A stretch of 64,000 bases of DNA. Source: Njordibacter sp905182035 (GTDB taxonomy: Bacteria > Pseudomonadota > Gammaproteobacteria > Pseudomonadales > Balneatricaceae). Below are positions 46,352 through 55,337 of this stretch, piece after piece. Made by a program: the position numbers and the translations under genes. The notes below the pieces were generated by a model. That model was given only the letters and a program-made list of their open reading frames with translations. It did not search any database and was not told the DNA's origin. How positions within the stretch are numbered: position 1 is the stretch's first letter; the number at the start of each line of letters is the position of its first letter. Where the stretch lies: contig NZ_CP159831.1 in the NCBI RefSeq assembly GCF_047730075.1, forward strand, positions 2,232,001-2,296,000, given 5' to 3'.

Positions 46352-48376
46352 TTGGCGTCACGCATACCGCAATCATTTATAGATGACCTTCTAGACCGCA
46401 CCGACATCGTCGATCTGGTGGACGGTCACGTAAAGCTTAAAAAAACAGGCCGCAACTATTCCGCATGCTGCCCTTTCCATAAAGAAAAGACCCCTTCTTT
46501 TAGCGTTGCTCCCGATAAGCAGTTTTACTATTGTTTTGGTTGTGGCGCTGGTGGCAACGCCATTGGCTTTTTAATGCAATTAGAAAATCTTAATTTCCCT
46601 GAAGCTGTAGAAGAACTCGCAGGCAAAGCTGGCCTCACCGTGCCTAAAGACGACAACGTCACCAGTAAAGCTGCATCTGCAGCCAGCCAAGCTAAAACCC
46701 AAGCTCGCAATCAGGCTTACGACTTACTGAACCGTGCCAGCCAATATTATCAAAGCCAGTTACGCCGTCATCCAGATCGGCAAAAAGCCGTCACTTACCT
46801 TAAAGGCCGCGGCCTAAACGGCCAAATAGCACAACGATTTGGGGTAGGTTATGCACCCATCGGCTGGCAAAACCTGATGCAAGAACTGGCACCCAAACCA
46901 GAACTAGAACAACCACTTATTGATTCTGGCATGGTAGTGGAGAAAGAGGAAAATAAACGCCGCTACGACCGCTTTCGGGATCGCATCATGTTCCCTATCA
47001 AAGACTATAAAGGTCGCATTATTGCATTTGGCGGACGAGTATTGGGTGACGAAAAACCCAAGTACCTGAACTCTCCAGAAACTGTGGTTTTTCATAAACA
47101 AAAAGAACTTTATGGCCTCTACGAAGCTCGCCAACACGAACGCAGTCTTAAGCGTATTATGGTGGTTGAAGGCTACATGGATGTGGTGGCGTTAGCACAG
47201 CACAACATCAATTATGCCGTAGCTACCCTTGGCACCAGCACCAGCAGTTTTCATTTAGAACGCATCTTCAAATTAGTCAGTGAAGTGGTGTTTTGTTTTG
47301 ATGGTGACGCAGCGGGTCTAAAAGCAGCAGATCGCGCAATGCACACCTGCCTACCTTTTATGGAAGATGGACGACAAGCACGCTTTTTATTATTGCCCGA
47401 TGGTGAAGACCCGGATTCTTTAGTACGCCAAGAAGGTAATGATAAACTTACGGCACGCATCACAGACGCTACGCCACTGAGTGATTTTTTGTTTCAGCGC
47501 TTAGGCAAAGACCTAGACCCACATAATCTAGAGCACAGAGCAAAACTTGCTACCGACGCCAGCCCATTAATAGCCATCATCCCCAAGGGCATCATGCGCA
47601 GCATGATGCAGGCTCGATTAAGTAAGATTACCGGCTTAGACAAAGACACCTTAGCAGAATTAAGCGCACTTAAAGCACCAACCCCTTTACCAGCCGCTCA
47701 AACTCTGGCTATATCCCACACCAAAACACCAACTTCAGTAGCTAGCGAAACCACACAGGCTACGGCACACAATAGCACCCATGAGTATGCCGATTACCAC
47801 ATGGCGGATGCCAACCCAGAGTTAATTGAAGACACCCATCACCGGCACAATGAAACTCATTATACCGCTTCGTCTGAAGACCATTCTCTATCGGCAAAGC
47901 AGCACTTTAGTGCCACTTTGCCCAAGGTACAAAATCCTGCTCATGCCGCAATCCGGATTATCTTGCGACACCCAGAAACCGTAGAACATATCAACGAGAT
48001 ACCCAGCCATTTGGCCGAATTAAAGATGCAGGATGCCGGCGTACTCACTCAATTGCTTAGCACCGTACAGACCATGCGCAAGGCATTGAAACGCTGGCCA
48101 AATCCAGCAGAATTACATATTGAATGCTCCACGTGGGATGCATGGCCTATGTTACGACAACTGGCCGCCATGGAATCCCTGCTGCCCCAAGGCAACTACC
48201 CACAACAACTAGAAGAAGCCATTAGCCGCCTATTGGGTCACCATTTTGAAGAGCGCTTCAACCAGCTAATGCACCTCGCATCACAACCCAATGCCGATGC
48301 CAACACAAAGAAACAGCTAAAAGAGCTTTTAAAGGAAAAAGAAGAGTTGCAAAATCGGCTAAAAAGTAGACAATAG
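46352..48376 (+). CDS. dnaG: DNA primase DnaG
   Basis: Makes RNA primers at the replication fork. 674 aa: N-terminal CHC2 zinc finger (CCPFHKEKTPSF ... YYCFGCG), catalytic TOPRIM core with VVEGYMDVVAL and CFDGDAAG, then a variable linker (about residues 440-520) and a C-terminal DnaB-binding domain. The start must be TTG at 46352, because the residues after it (ASRIPQSFIDDLLDRTDIVDLVD) align with the universal DnaG N-terminus and no ATG is available. AAAAGG lies 9-14 bp upstream. A rare start codon fits the low primase level. Confidence 0.96.
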   Translation: MASRIPQSFIDDLLDRTDIVDLVDGHVKLKKTGRNYSACCPFHKEKTPSFSVAPDKQFYYCFGCGAGGNAIGFLMQLENLNFPEAVEELAGKAGLTVPKDDNVTSKAASAASQAKTQARNQAYDLLNRASQYYQSQLRRHPDRQKAVTYLKGRGLNGQIAQRFGVGYAPIGWQNLMQELAPKPELEQPLIDSGMVVEKEENKRRYDRFRDRIMFPIKDYKGRIIAFGGRVLGDEKPKYLNSPETVVFHKQKELYGLYEARQHERSLKRIMVVEGYMDVVALAQHNINYAVATLGTSTSSFHLERIFKLVSEVVFCFDGDAAGLKAADRAMHTCLPFMEDGRQARFLLLPDGEDPDSLVRQEGNDKLTARITDATPLSDFLFQRLGKDLDPHNLEHRAKLATDASPLIAIIPKGIMRSMMQARLSKITGLDKDTLAELSALKAPTPLPAAQTLAISHTKTPTSVASETTQATAHNSTHEYADYHMADANPELIEDTHHRHNETHYTASSEDHSLSAKQHFSATLPKVQNPAHAAIRIILRHPETVEHINEIPSHLAELKMQDAGVLTQLLSTVQTMRKALKRWPNPAELHIECSTWDAWPMLRQLAAMESLLPQGNYPQQLEEAISRLLGHHFEERFNQLMHLASQPNADANTKKQLKELLKEKEELQNRLKSRQ

Positions 48377-48533
48377 GCTCACTAACGGATCTTATACCGG
48401 TCCACGGCTATCGGGCGGCATGCTAGGCATCGCAAAAACAGACCCATTTTAGCTATCGTCTCGTGCAGGCTTCAAAAAGCACAAATTATCAGCTATTCCC
48501 TTATACTTTGTGGAAGAACCCTTGTTTTTCGAC

Positions 48534-48539
48534 TATAAT
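48534..48539 (+). promoter_or_regulatory. -10 element upstream of rpoD
   Basis: A perfect TATAAT lies 46 bp before rpoD in the dnaG-rpoD spacer. No good -35 is seen at 16-18 bp; TTGTGG is 20 bp away. An internal promoter here would parallel the extra rpoD promoters of E. coli. Confidence 0.45.
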
Positions 48540-48585
48540 GGAGAGCTGACATCTTCAATATCCGTTCACTTACTATAGGGTTGCC

Positions 48586-50394
48586 ATGGCCGCCAACGAA
48601 CAGCAACAATCTCGCTTAAAAGAACTGATCACCAAAGGTCGTGAACAGGGCTTTTTAACTTATGCAGAAGTTAACGATCACCTGCCACAAAATATTGCCG
48701 ATCCAGATCAAGTCGAAGACATTATTGGCATGATTAACGACATGGGTATCACCGTATCTGAGCAAGCGCCAGATGCCGAAACCTTACTCATGACCGACGG
48801 TGACTCTACCGATGAGGCTGCCGCTGAAGAAGCTGCTGCCGCATTAGCCGCCGTAGAAAATGAGGCTGGTCGCACCACTGACCCAGTGCGCATGTATATG
48901 CGCGAAATGGGAACTGTGGAACTACTCACCCGTGAAGGTGAAATCGTCATTGCTAAACGCATTGAAGAAGGCCTGCGGGACGTCATGTCTGCTTTAGCTC
49001 ATTATCCAGATAGCGTCATCACAATTATTGATGTCTACAAACGCATCTTTACCGATGAAGGCCGCTTAAGCGATCTTTTTAGTGGCTACATTGACCCAGA
49101 TGGTGAACCTAACCCATCTCCAATCAATCCAACCACTGTTGTGAAGAGCGATAATGACGATGAGGAAGAAGAGACGGATAATGGTCCAGATCCAATTGAA
49201 ACGGCGGAGCGCTTTGCCGAGCTAGAAGAGCAGCTTGTAATAACCCTCGTTGCTGTTGAAAAATATGGCCGCGAAAGCCCGCAAGTAAAAGAAGCATACG
49301 CTCACCTTGGTTTTCTGTTTTCACCACTAAAGTTGGTGCCTAAACATTTTGAGTCTGTGGCTAAATACCCTCGCGGCGCACTCGCCCGCATTCGTGCACA
49401 AGAAAAAATTATTACTATCATATGTAATCGTAAAGCAAAAATGCCGCGTGATGTTTTCCTAGCCGAGTTCCCTGGCAATGAAACTAACGTTGGCTGGGCA
49501 GATGAACTAATTGCCAGTGGCGCCTCCTATGCTCCGGCTATCCGCCGCAATGCAGTAGATCTTCGTCGTGCGCAACGTAAGCTTGCTATGGTTGTTGATG
49601 AGTCAGGCCTTAGCCTTACCGAAATTAAAGACATCAACCGCCGCATGACCATGGGCGAAGTCCGCGCACGTCGTGCCAAAAAAGAAATGGTAGAAGCTAA
49701 CCTACGCTTAGTGATTTCTATTGCCAAGAAGTACACTAACCGTGGCCTTCAGTTCTTGGATCTCATTCAAGAAGGTAACATTGGCTTGATGAAAGCCGTA
49801 GACAAGTTTGAATACCGCCGTGGTTATAAGTTCTCTACTTACGCTACATGGTGGATTCGTCAGGCTATCACCCGCTCCATTGCAGACCAAGCCCGTACCA
49901 TACGTATTCCAGTGCATATGATTGAGACTATTAACAAACTCAACCGTATCTCTCGTCAAATGCTTCAGGAAATGGGACGCGAGCCTACGCCAGAAGAGCT
50001 AGGTGAGCGCATGGAAATGCCAGAAGACAAGATTCGTAAAGTACTTAAAATTGCTAAAGAGCCCATCTCTATGGAAACTCCCATCGGTGACGATGAGGAT
50101 TCCAGCTTAGGTGACTTTATCGAAGACAGCTCCATGGACTCTCCTATTGAATCCGCCACTGGCGAAGGCCTACGAGAAGCCACACGAGATGTATTAGCAG
50201 GCCTTACCGCCCGCGAATCTAAAGTGTTGCGTATGCGTTTTGGTATCGAAATGAATACCGACCATACCTTAGAAGAAGTAGGCAAGCAGTTTGATGTGAC
50301 CCGTGAACGTATCCGTCAAATTGAAGCCAAAGCACTGCGTAAGTTGCGCCATCCAATGCGCTCTGACCACCTACGTAGCTTCATCGAAGACTAA
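48586..50394 (+). CDS. rpoD: Primary sigma factor RpoD (sigma-70)
   Basis: Housekeeping sigma factor, 602 aa. Region 1.1 is near the N-terminus (LKELITKGREQGFLTYAEVNDHLP). Region 1.2 is DPVRMYMREMGTVELLTREGE. A non-conserved acidic region follows (near residues 190-205, DDEEEE). Regions 2-4 include GLQFLDLIQEGNIGLMKAVDKFEYRRGYKFSTYATWWIRQAI and the C-terminal HTH VTRERIRQIEAKALRKLRHP. Last gene of the rpsU-dnaG-rpoD cluster. Confidence 0.98.
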   Translation: MAANEQQQSRLKELITKGREQGFLTYAEVNDHLPQNIADPDQVEDIIGMINDMGITVSEQAPDAETLLMTDGDSTDEAAAEEAAAALAAVENEAGRTTDPVRMYMREMGTVELLTREGEIVIAKRIEEGLRDVMSALAHYPDSVITIIDVYKRIFTDEGRLSDLFSGYIDPDGEPNPSPINPTTVVKSDNDDEEEETDNGPDPIETAERFAELEEQLVITLVAVEKYGRESPQVKEAYAHLGFLFSPLKLVPKHFESVAKYPRGALARIRAQEKIITIICNRKAKMPRDVFLAEFPGNETNVGWADELIASGASYAPAIRRNAVDLRRAQRKLAMVVDESGLSLTEIKDINRRMTMGEVRARRAKKEMVEANLRLVISIAKKYTNRGLQFLDLIQEGNIGLMKAVDKFEYRRGYKFSTYATWWIRQAITRSIADQARTIRIPVHMIETINKLNRISRQMLQEMGREPTPEELGERMEMPEDKIRKVLKIAKEPISMETPIGDDEDSSLGDFIEDSSMDSPIESATGEGLREATRDVLAGLTARESKVLRMRFGIEMNTDHTLEEVGKQFDVTRERIRQIEAKALRKLRHPMRSDHLRSFIED

Positions 50395-50409
50395 TCTTCG
50401 CTGTAAAGC

Positions 50410-50451
50410 TGGCTCACCCTGCTAGACATCAACCGTCTTGCGGGTGAGCCA
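50410..50451 (+). terminator. Strong hairpin after rpoD
   Basis: TGGCTCACCC (50410-50419) and GGGTGAGCCA (50442-50451) form a perfect 10-bp stem with a 22-base loop, 15 bp after the rpoD stop. The T-run is lacking, so it may be a Rho-assisted terminator or an mRNA-stabilising hairpin. Confidence 0.6.
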
Positions 50452-50577
50452 ACTCTCGATATCCCTCCCTTCCCATACAAGCCACTGGCTAATGGCGCAC
50501 CTAATTCAATTATAAAGCTGTATTCTTCTAGTGAAGTTCGCTATATTGCCGTACGTTCTGTATTCGGCTTGGTTGTT

Positions 50578-51543
50578 ATGTCATTTACTGTATCTAAATC
50601 AAGTAACACCATAGGCATCATTTGCGCCATCACTGCTGGTGTATGCTTTTCCACGACAGACGTCACTATTAAGTTTCTTAGCGATGCCTATGCGTTGCAT
50701 CAAATTATTTTACTGCGCTCTATCATCGGTATGCTAGTCATTTTAATGTTACTGATGGCAAGTTCTAGTGGCCTAAAGACTTTAAAAACAAAACGCCTGG
50801 CGAAGCATTTAGTCCGTGGTGGCAGCGTTGTGTTAGCTAATATGTTGTTTTTTCTTGGTTTGGTGGCCATGCCACTAGCAGACGCTGTAGCTTTGTTCTT
50901 TATTAGCCCCAGTATAATCACCCTATTCTCCATCATATTTCTAAAAGAATACGTGGGCCCACACCGTTGGTTTGCCATAGGCCTAGGGTTCGCTGGGGTA
51001 TTGATCATGGTACAACCGGGCAGCAGTCAATTTATGTTTGCTTCCTTATTACCTATTGGCGCAGCAGTTTGTTATGCCATTTTACACACCCTTACTCGTA
51101 CCATGCGCGATACCGAATCAGCCGCCACTATGACCTTCTACATTCAAGTCACGTTTGTCGCTGTTAGCGCCGCCATGTGGGTGGTTGTGGGGGATGGCGA
51201 ATTCAACAATCCAAGCAACCCATCTCTAAATTTCCTATTACGGCCCTGGAGTCCTTTGGAGCATGGGGATTTTAAGCTGTTTATGTTATTAGGATTTGCA
51301 AGCACCATAGGCGGCTACCTTATTAGCCAAGCATACCGTCATGCAGAAGCCGCGTTAGCTGCTCCATTTGAGTACATTTCACTACCGTTAGCCATGTTTT
51401 GGGGGGTAGTAATATTTGACGAATGGCCCGACATTATCACTCTAATAGGCAGCAGCCTTATCTTAATTTCTGGCCTTTATACCTTATACCGAGAAACACG
51501 CCACCCACACAAGCCACAAATGGCACGAGCCCATCAGCGCTAA
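50578..51543 (+). CDS. EamA/DMT-family permease
   Basis: 321 aa from ATG 50578 with ten hydrophobic segments in two EamA repeats (GVCFSTTDVTIKFL ... LKEYVGPHRWFAIGLGFAGVLIMVQPG, then the second half ending in a charged tail). Drug/metabolite transporter superfamily. A TTG three codons upstream is also possible. The substrate cannot be inferred. Confidence 0.85.
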   Translation: MSFTVSKSSNTIGIICAITAGVCFSTTDVTIKFLSDAYALHQIILLRSIIGMLVILMLLMASSSGLKTLKTKRLAKHLVRGGSVVLANMLFFLGLVAMPLADAVALFFISPSIITLFSIIFLKEYVGPHRWFAIGLGFAGVLIMVQPGSSQFMFASLLPIGAAVCYAILHTLTRTMRDTESAATMTFYIQVTFVAVSAAMWVVVGDGEFNNPSNPSLNFLLRPWSPLEHGDFKLFMLLGFASTIGGYLISQAYRHAEAALAAPFEYISLPLAMFWGVVIFDEWPDIITLIGSSLILISGLYTLYRETRHPHKPQMARAHQR

Positions 51544-51578
51544 CTAAACATAATCAATTAAATTAACAACCCATTCAC

Positions 51579-52157
51579 TTACGACTTGAGTTTATTGCGT
51601 GAACTGGCCCAAGGATCAAGGTGCTTAACACCACTGCCCTTAACTGTGGCTTCTGTACTTGCGTTAGGCTGAGGCTTCCAGGCCGACTTCGGTGCAGGTT
51701 TTAACCAAGGCTTATCATTAGATTGCGAGCTAGGCTTAGTACTATCACAATCTTTATCAGCACTGCTGCGCCCTGCCAACTTATCATACTCGTTTGCCTT
51801 GCTTTCTCTTTTCTCACGCACACGCTCTGCATCTTCTAAGGTCAGTTCACATGGCGCGCCTGCGACCTGGCCTTCAGGTATAATTCTGTCGCGAGGTGGC
51901 AGCTCAAATTGATCACTAGACACCTTTGGCAAGTTCTTAAACTTATATAAATAAAAGGCTTCAACTTTCTCCCGAGCCCATTTTGTTTTCTTTAAGAATT
52001 TAACGCTAGAATCAACACTAGGGTTTGTTTTAAAGCTATGAATATACAAATAAGCGTGCAGAATCTCAAAACCATAGTGATCAACAATTTCTATGAGCAT
52101 GGATTTTAAGTTCAAACCATGCAGAGGATTGTTTTGGTAATTAATTTCTTCGGACAT
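51579..52157 (-). CDS. VF530-family DNA-binding protein with extended C-terminus
   Basis: 192 aa. The N-terminal 75 residues match the VF530 family (NNPLHGLNLKSMLIEIVDHYGFE ... HSFKTNPSVDSSVKFLKKTKWAREKVEAFYLY), a small fold reported to bind DNA. The rest is low-complexity, charged and Pro/Trp-rich, longer than in most relatives. ATG 52157 has AGGTG upstream. It lies between the EamA gene and the tRNA, the last core-like gene before the accessory region. Confidence 0.75.
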   Translation of the reverse strand: MSEEINYQNNPLHGLNLKSMLIEIVDHYGFEILHAYLYIHSFKTNPSVDSSVKFLKKTKWAREKVEAFYLYKFKNLPKVSSDQFELPPRDRIIPEGQVAGAPCELTLEDAERVREKRESKANEYDKLAGRSSADKDCDSTKPSSQSNDKPWLKPAPKSAWKPQPNASTEATVKGSGVKHLDPWASSRNKLKS

Positions 52158-52169
52158 GCTTAGTTGCAC

Positions 52170-52506
52170 CTAATATAATTCATTAGGTAAATTATACCTT
52201 ATTGCAGACACCGATGGAGAAACGCCCACCCCAAATTCTTGGCACACACACTAACACGCAAACAGGAGCTCCACCCATGGGCAAAGCAACACATTGGACG
52301 AAATAACTAGTCACCAGTGCACGGTAACTGTGCACAAGAAGGACATCGCTATTTAGCTCGTCCCAACAACAATATGGACACCAACGGTACTAATGCACAA
52401 GACAAGACAAGACAAGACAAATCAAACTAAAACTTGTCAGATTTCCTCTATCATGGGACAAAAACAAAAAGAGACTATTAAATCAGTGATTTAGACACGT
52501 TGAATC
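52170..52506. other. Gene-free spacer with pentanucleotide repeat
   Basis: No credible coding frame. It holds a 24-bp run of the pentamer ACAAG (52397-52420, four full units plus ACAA), and two palindromic GTGCAC hexamers spaced 7 bp apart (52317-52322, 52330-52335). It ends at the tRNA promoter. Confidence 0.6.
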
Positions 52507-52535
52507 TTGCCCTAAACCACTAGCACGGGTATCAT
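52507..52535 (+). promoter_or_regulatory. Promoter of the tRNA gene
   Basis: TTGCCC (52507-52512), a 17-bp spacer and TATCAT (52530-52535), with a GC-rich discriminator (GCGCG) as in stringently controlled stable-RNA promoters. The mature tRNA begins 14 bp further on. Confidence 0.6.
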
Positions 52536-52549
52536 GCGCGTTCCCATAC

Positions 52550-52625
52550 GGGCCTGTGGCGCAGCGGTTAGCGCAGAGGACTCATAATCCTTTGGTCGTC
52601 AGTTCAAATCTGACCAGGCCCACCA
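52550..52625 (+). tRNA. tRNA with CAT anticodon (Ile2 or elongator Met)
   Basis: 76 nt with CCA encoded. The 7-bp acceptor stem GGGCCTG/CAGGCCC is perfect, the anticodon loop is CTCATAA with CAT at 52583-52585, and the T-arm holds GTTCAAATC. The body (D-arm GCGCAGCGGTTAGCGC, variable TTGGTCG) is closer to tRNA-Ile2, whose C34 is lysidine-modified, than to elongator Met. Sequence alone cannot settle this. It is not initiator-like. It marks the left edge of the accessory region. Confidence 0.95.
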
Positions 52626-52662
52626 TATTAATGGTAATTAAATCAATTGATTACCTACATAG

Positions 52663-52698
52663 AAGCAGCTTTTGATATACATCACTGGCTGCTTTTTT
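52663..52698 (+). terminator. Intrinsic terminator after the tRNA
   Basis: AAGCAGC (52663-52669) pairs perfectly with GCTGCTT (52688-52694), followed by more T residues. Upstream lies a 12-bp perfect palindrome AATCAATTGATT (52641-52652), of unknown meaning. Confidence 0.75.
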
Positions 52699-52826
52699 GT
52701 ATCTAGACTACACACAGACTACAAAACTTATTAACACCACTTTAACTGACACTTCCTCAAGAACTATCACAAGCGAAGCCTGCTTTAAATTCCTCAGTAG
52801 TAGGTTATTAAGGTCTATTTTGAAGC

Positions 52827-52911
52827 CACCCTACCCCAAAATAGCCACGGGGGGAGGGAATAGAAGTCCATCAGCATAGGGGTATCTGCCCAGATACATT
52901 AGAGGTGGAAT
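52827..52911 (-). repeat. Dispersed 85-bp repeat, copy 1
   Basis: Matches 57394-57477 over its whole length in the same orientation, with a few substitutions and a 1-bp indel in the CCC-rich middle. It contains the hairpin GTATCT-GCCC-AGATAC. On the minus strand it can encode MYLGRYPYADG..., identical in both copies for these residues. With copy 2 it brackets about 4.5 kb. Confidence 0.85.
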
Positions 52912-52957
52912 GAAGCTCAATATTCCCGTTAGCAGAAAAAAACTATTGGTATCAATT

Positions 52958-54385
52958 TCACTTTCTCTCGCCAATGACAGCTTCCAACAGATCAGCATCT
53001 AACGGAAGGTTTAGGTACCCAACAATATTTCTAACTAACTCTCTATCCTCTGGACTGCCTTCAACACAATCCATAAGACTGTAAAAATATTCATGCCCGT
53101 TAGTCTCTGGGCCCCATAAATAATCCAACAGTACTCCATATGATGCGTCCCTATCTTCGTAATAGGATTCATACTCTGTGTCTGAAAGGTGGTTTTTGGC
53201 TTGATCCTTTATCGTCAAACCACGGTTAGACCTATCGTAATGCAAAGGGGTTGCCCATTCCCATTGAGGTATAAAGTAATGTTTATATAGTGCCAACTTA
53301 CTTGGAGTGCATTGGGTTGTTATCGCTTCAATCTGCTGGCCAATCTGACCTTGAAGCAACTTCCTTAAGCCACTAGGGTTCCAGTACAGCCAGTTATATA
53401 AGAATTGATCAGCACGCGTCATCCCTTTTACAAGCTGAAAATCAAACGCCCCATTATCTATTATTTCTTCAATACCATTACTCGTTCGCTTAATAGTTAC
53501 GAAAATTGGCTGCTTCCAGTGCCATGCACACGCATTAGAGTTACAAAACCTTGGCCCCCGAATACCAAGACCTGCGACAATAGGTACTTGACCACTCTCG
53601 TCGTATAGCATGCTCACATATTTAAGATTCTGCACCCCTGGGTAAACTGCATCCCATACCCCTTGGTCACCCTTTTCATCAAGATAAGGCACAACCACTC
53701 TTGCAACAGTGAAGTCAATATCCTTAAAGTACTGTGAATCATCATACAGATCCCACCCTACGATCCAACCAAATATCCCATCCGAGTTATTCAATTCATA
53801 TAAAGAAGTTTTATCGCTCACTCTTCGTGTATATAAGACTGTTCCATCACCATCCTTAATTATCAGGTCTCGCTGATCAAATAATTCCACATTAAATTGA
53901 GCACCTGCTACCTCTAGAGATGATAGAGTCAGCCACTTCGGCTTTGGACAGATGATGTTATCGACCTGCCCATCTCTCTTAATAGCCTGTGCAGAATACC
54001 CAATATGCCTCCCGTCTTTGAACACATCTGCCCAGCCTTCTGCCTTGGTGGATTCTTTAAGATCAAAGCTCTCAAAATTACCATCATTAATACTAGTGAT
54101 TTTTCTAGCATTAATATCAGGGTTAGCTCGGACTGAGACAGGGTTGCAATAGGATAAAGATTGACCCACCTTAATGGATTCTAGCTCTTTAATGGTTCCA
54201 TCTGGCAGCTCAAACCCACTTCTAAGCATCACGCTGCTAGGACTATAAGCTCTAACAATATCGTCATTGCTAAGAGCCACCACAAGGCCAGAATTAGCTA
54301 AAGATAATGCTATGATACATACCCTTGAAAGAGCGGCTGATGCATTACCAAGTGCCCTGCAAAATCCATCCATATTGTTTTTCAT
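52958..54385 (-). CDS. Exported protein of unknown function with SH3b-like domain
   Basis: 475 aa; family not recognised. A hydrophobic N-terminal segment (about residues 18-38) suggests a signal peptide or anchor. Residues about 82-135 (PVSVRANPDINARKI ... GWADVFKDGRHIGYSAQ) have the pattern of bacterial SH3 domains, which often bind cell wall. The rest is aromatic-rich, with a pair CNSNACAWHW. AAGGA lies 11 bp before the ATG. It is 26 bp downstream of a 124-aa gene and probably co-transcribed with it. Confidence 0.6.
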   Translation of the reverse strand: MKNNMDGFCRALGNASAALSRVCIIALSLANSGLVVALSNDDIVRAYSPSSVMLRSGFELPDGTIKELESIKVGQSLSYCNPVSVRANPDINARKITSINDGNFESFDLKESTKAEGWADVFKDGRHIGYSAQAIKRDGQVDNIICPKPKWLTLSSLEVAGAQFNVELFDQRDLIIKDGDGTVLYTRRVSDKTSLYELNNSDGIFGWIVGWDLYDDSQYFKDIDFTVARVVVPYLDEKGDQGVWDAVYPGVQNLKYVSMLYDESGQVPIVAGLGIRGPRFCNSNACAWHWKQPIFVTIKRTSNGIEEIIDNGAFDFQLVKGMTRADQFLYNWLYWNPSGLRKLLQGQIGQQIEAITTQCTPSKLALYKHYFIPQWEWATPLHYDRSNRGLTIKDQAKNHLSDTEYESYYEDRDASYGVLLDYLWGPETNGHEYFYSLMDCVEGSPEDRELVRNIVGYLNLPLDADLLEAVIGERK

Positions 54386-54411
54386 TACGTTGTCTATCCT
54401 TGTTCTAACTT

Positions 54412-54786
54412 TTAACGAACAGTTGGGAAATCAACTTTTAACTTAGTCGCAACACCACCCACCACATCAGACCACACCCTAGCCATAGCTTCTTGTGCCC
54501 AGTCCGCATGCTGATGATTAACAGCTAGAGCATCGTAAACTGGCAATGAACTGATGCCTAAATTTGCGCCTTCCACCATAACTTTTTGGTGAGATTTCCT
54601 TAGCCTAACATTATGTAGAAATAGGTGATGATCATAATCATCCTCCTCAGACTCAGGTAGTTGGCCTATCTGATCTTTATAGGTGAGTAGGTTTGCTTCT
54701 GAACTAATAAGAAGTGTCCGTATAAGGCCTCCGAGCCTCATCATAGAGACACTAGAGCTACTGCTGAGATTTATATCATCATTCAT
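54412..54786 (-). CDS. Small protein resembling the C-terminal part of a replicase-like element protein
   Basis: 124 aa with a good ribosome-binding site (AAAGGAAC). The segment GISSLPVYDALAV followed by a helix ending RVWSDVVGG recalls the C-terminal motif of replication-associated proteins of phages and integrative elements. The 58.4-kb pseudogene has the comparable VPVIPVHDEFIIRE. Its last 20 residues recur, diverged, in a fragment at 57334-57400. It may be a truncated descendant or a stand-alone gene. The function is unknown. Confidence 0.4.
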   Translation of the reverse strand: MNDDINLSSSSSVSMMRLGGLIRTLLISSEANLLTYKDQIGQLPESEEDDYDHHLFLHNVRLRKSHQKVMVEGANLGISSLPVYDALAVNHQHADWAQEAMARVWSDVVGGVATKLKVDFPTVR

Positions 54787-55337
54787 AGTGTTCCTTTCCC
54801 CTAGCTACTCTTATTATGATCCTTATAACTAGACCTCAAGAAGCAACAGGTTATTATTAACCTTAGTACTCTGTGACTATTTATTATGCTAATGATCCTT
54901 AGCAACTAGACAACCATGATTGATGCTTCAGTCAGCATCTCAGGCGGGGTTAGTTAATGCAATAGACAGGCACCAGAATTCACTTCATCTTCAGGGTTCA
55001 GTACCTATCACCATCGTGATAATAGGTTCTAAACCATAGACAAATCATCACACTAGCCAGTCCAATAACTACCTTTATTCTAATGTACTAAGAGGCCCTC
55101 AGATGGGCTTAATTCCAAGGGGATAGTAGGGTGTTAAACTATTCTTATATAGCAATGAAGCACACCTAGGGGCGTCATTTTAGGTATACATCCGCCTAGT
55201 TCTTATTGCTTACCAACTACCCTACTAGCCCTGACTGATGTATAAATGGGTAGCTATCTCAGAATAATTCCTAGAAGTGTTACGATACTATGGAATCAAT
55301 GTCATATTTATTATTGGAAGCTGTTGAGGGTGTAGTC
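54787..55337. other. Gene-free region of 550 bp before the Sel1/EF-hand gene
   Basis: No coding frame is supported. It contains a 23-bp imperfect hairpin, CCTATCAC-CATC-GTGATaATAGG, at 55004-55026. It also has many CTAG tetramers and a weak hairpin GGCCC...GGGCT near 55095. It separates divergent genes and presumably holds both promoters, but no clear -35/-10 pair stands out. Confidence 0.5.
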
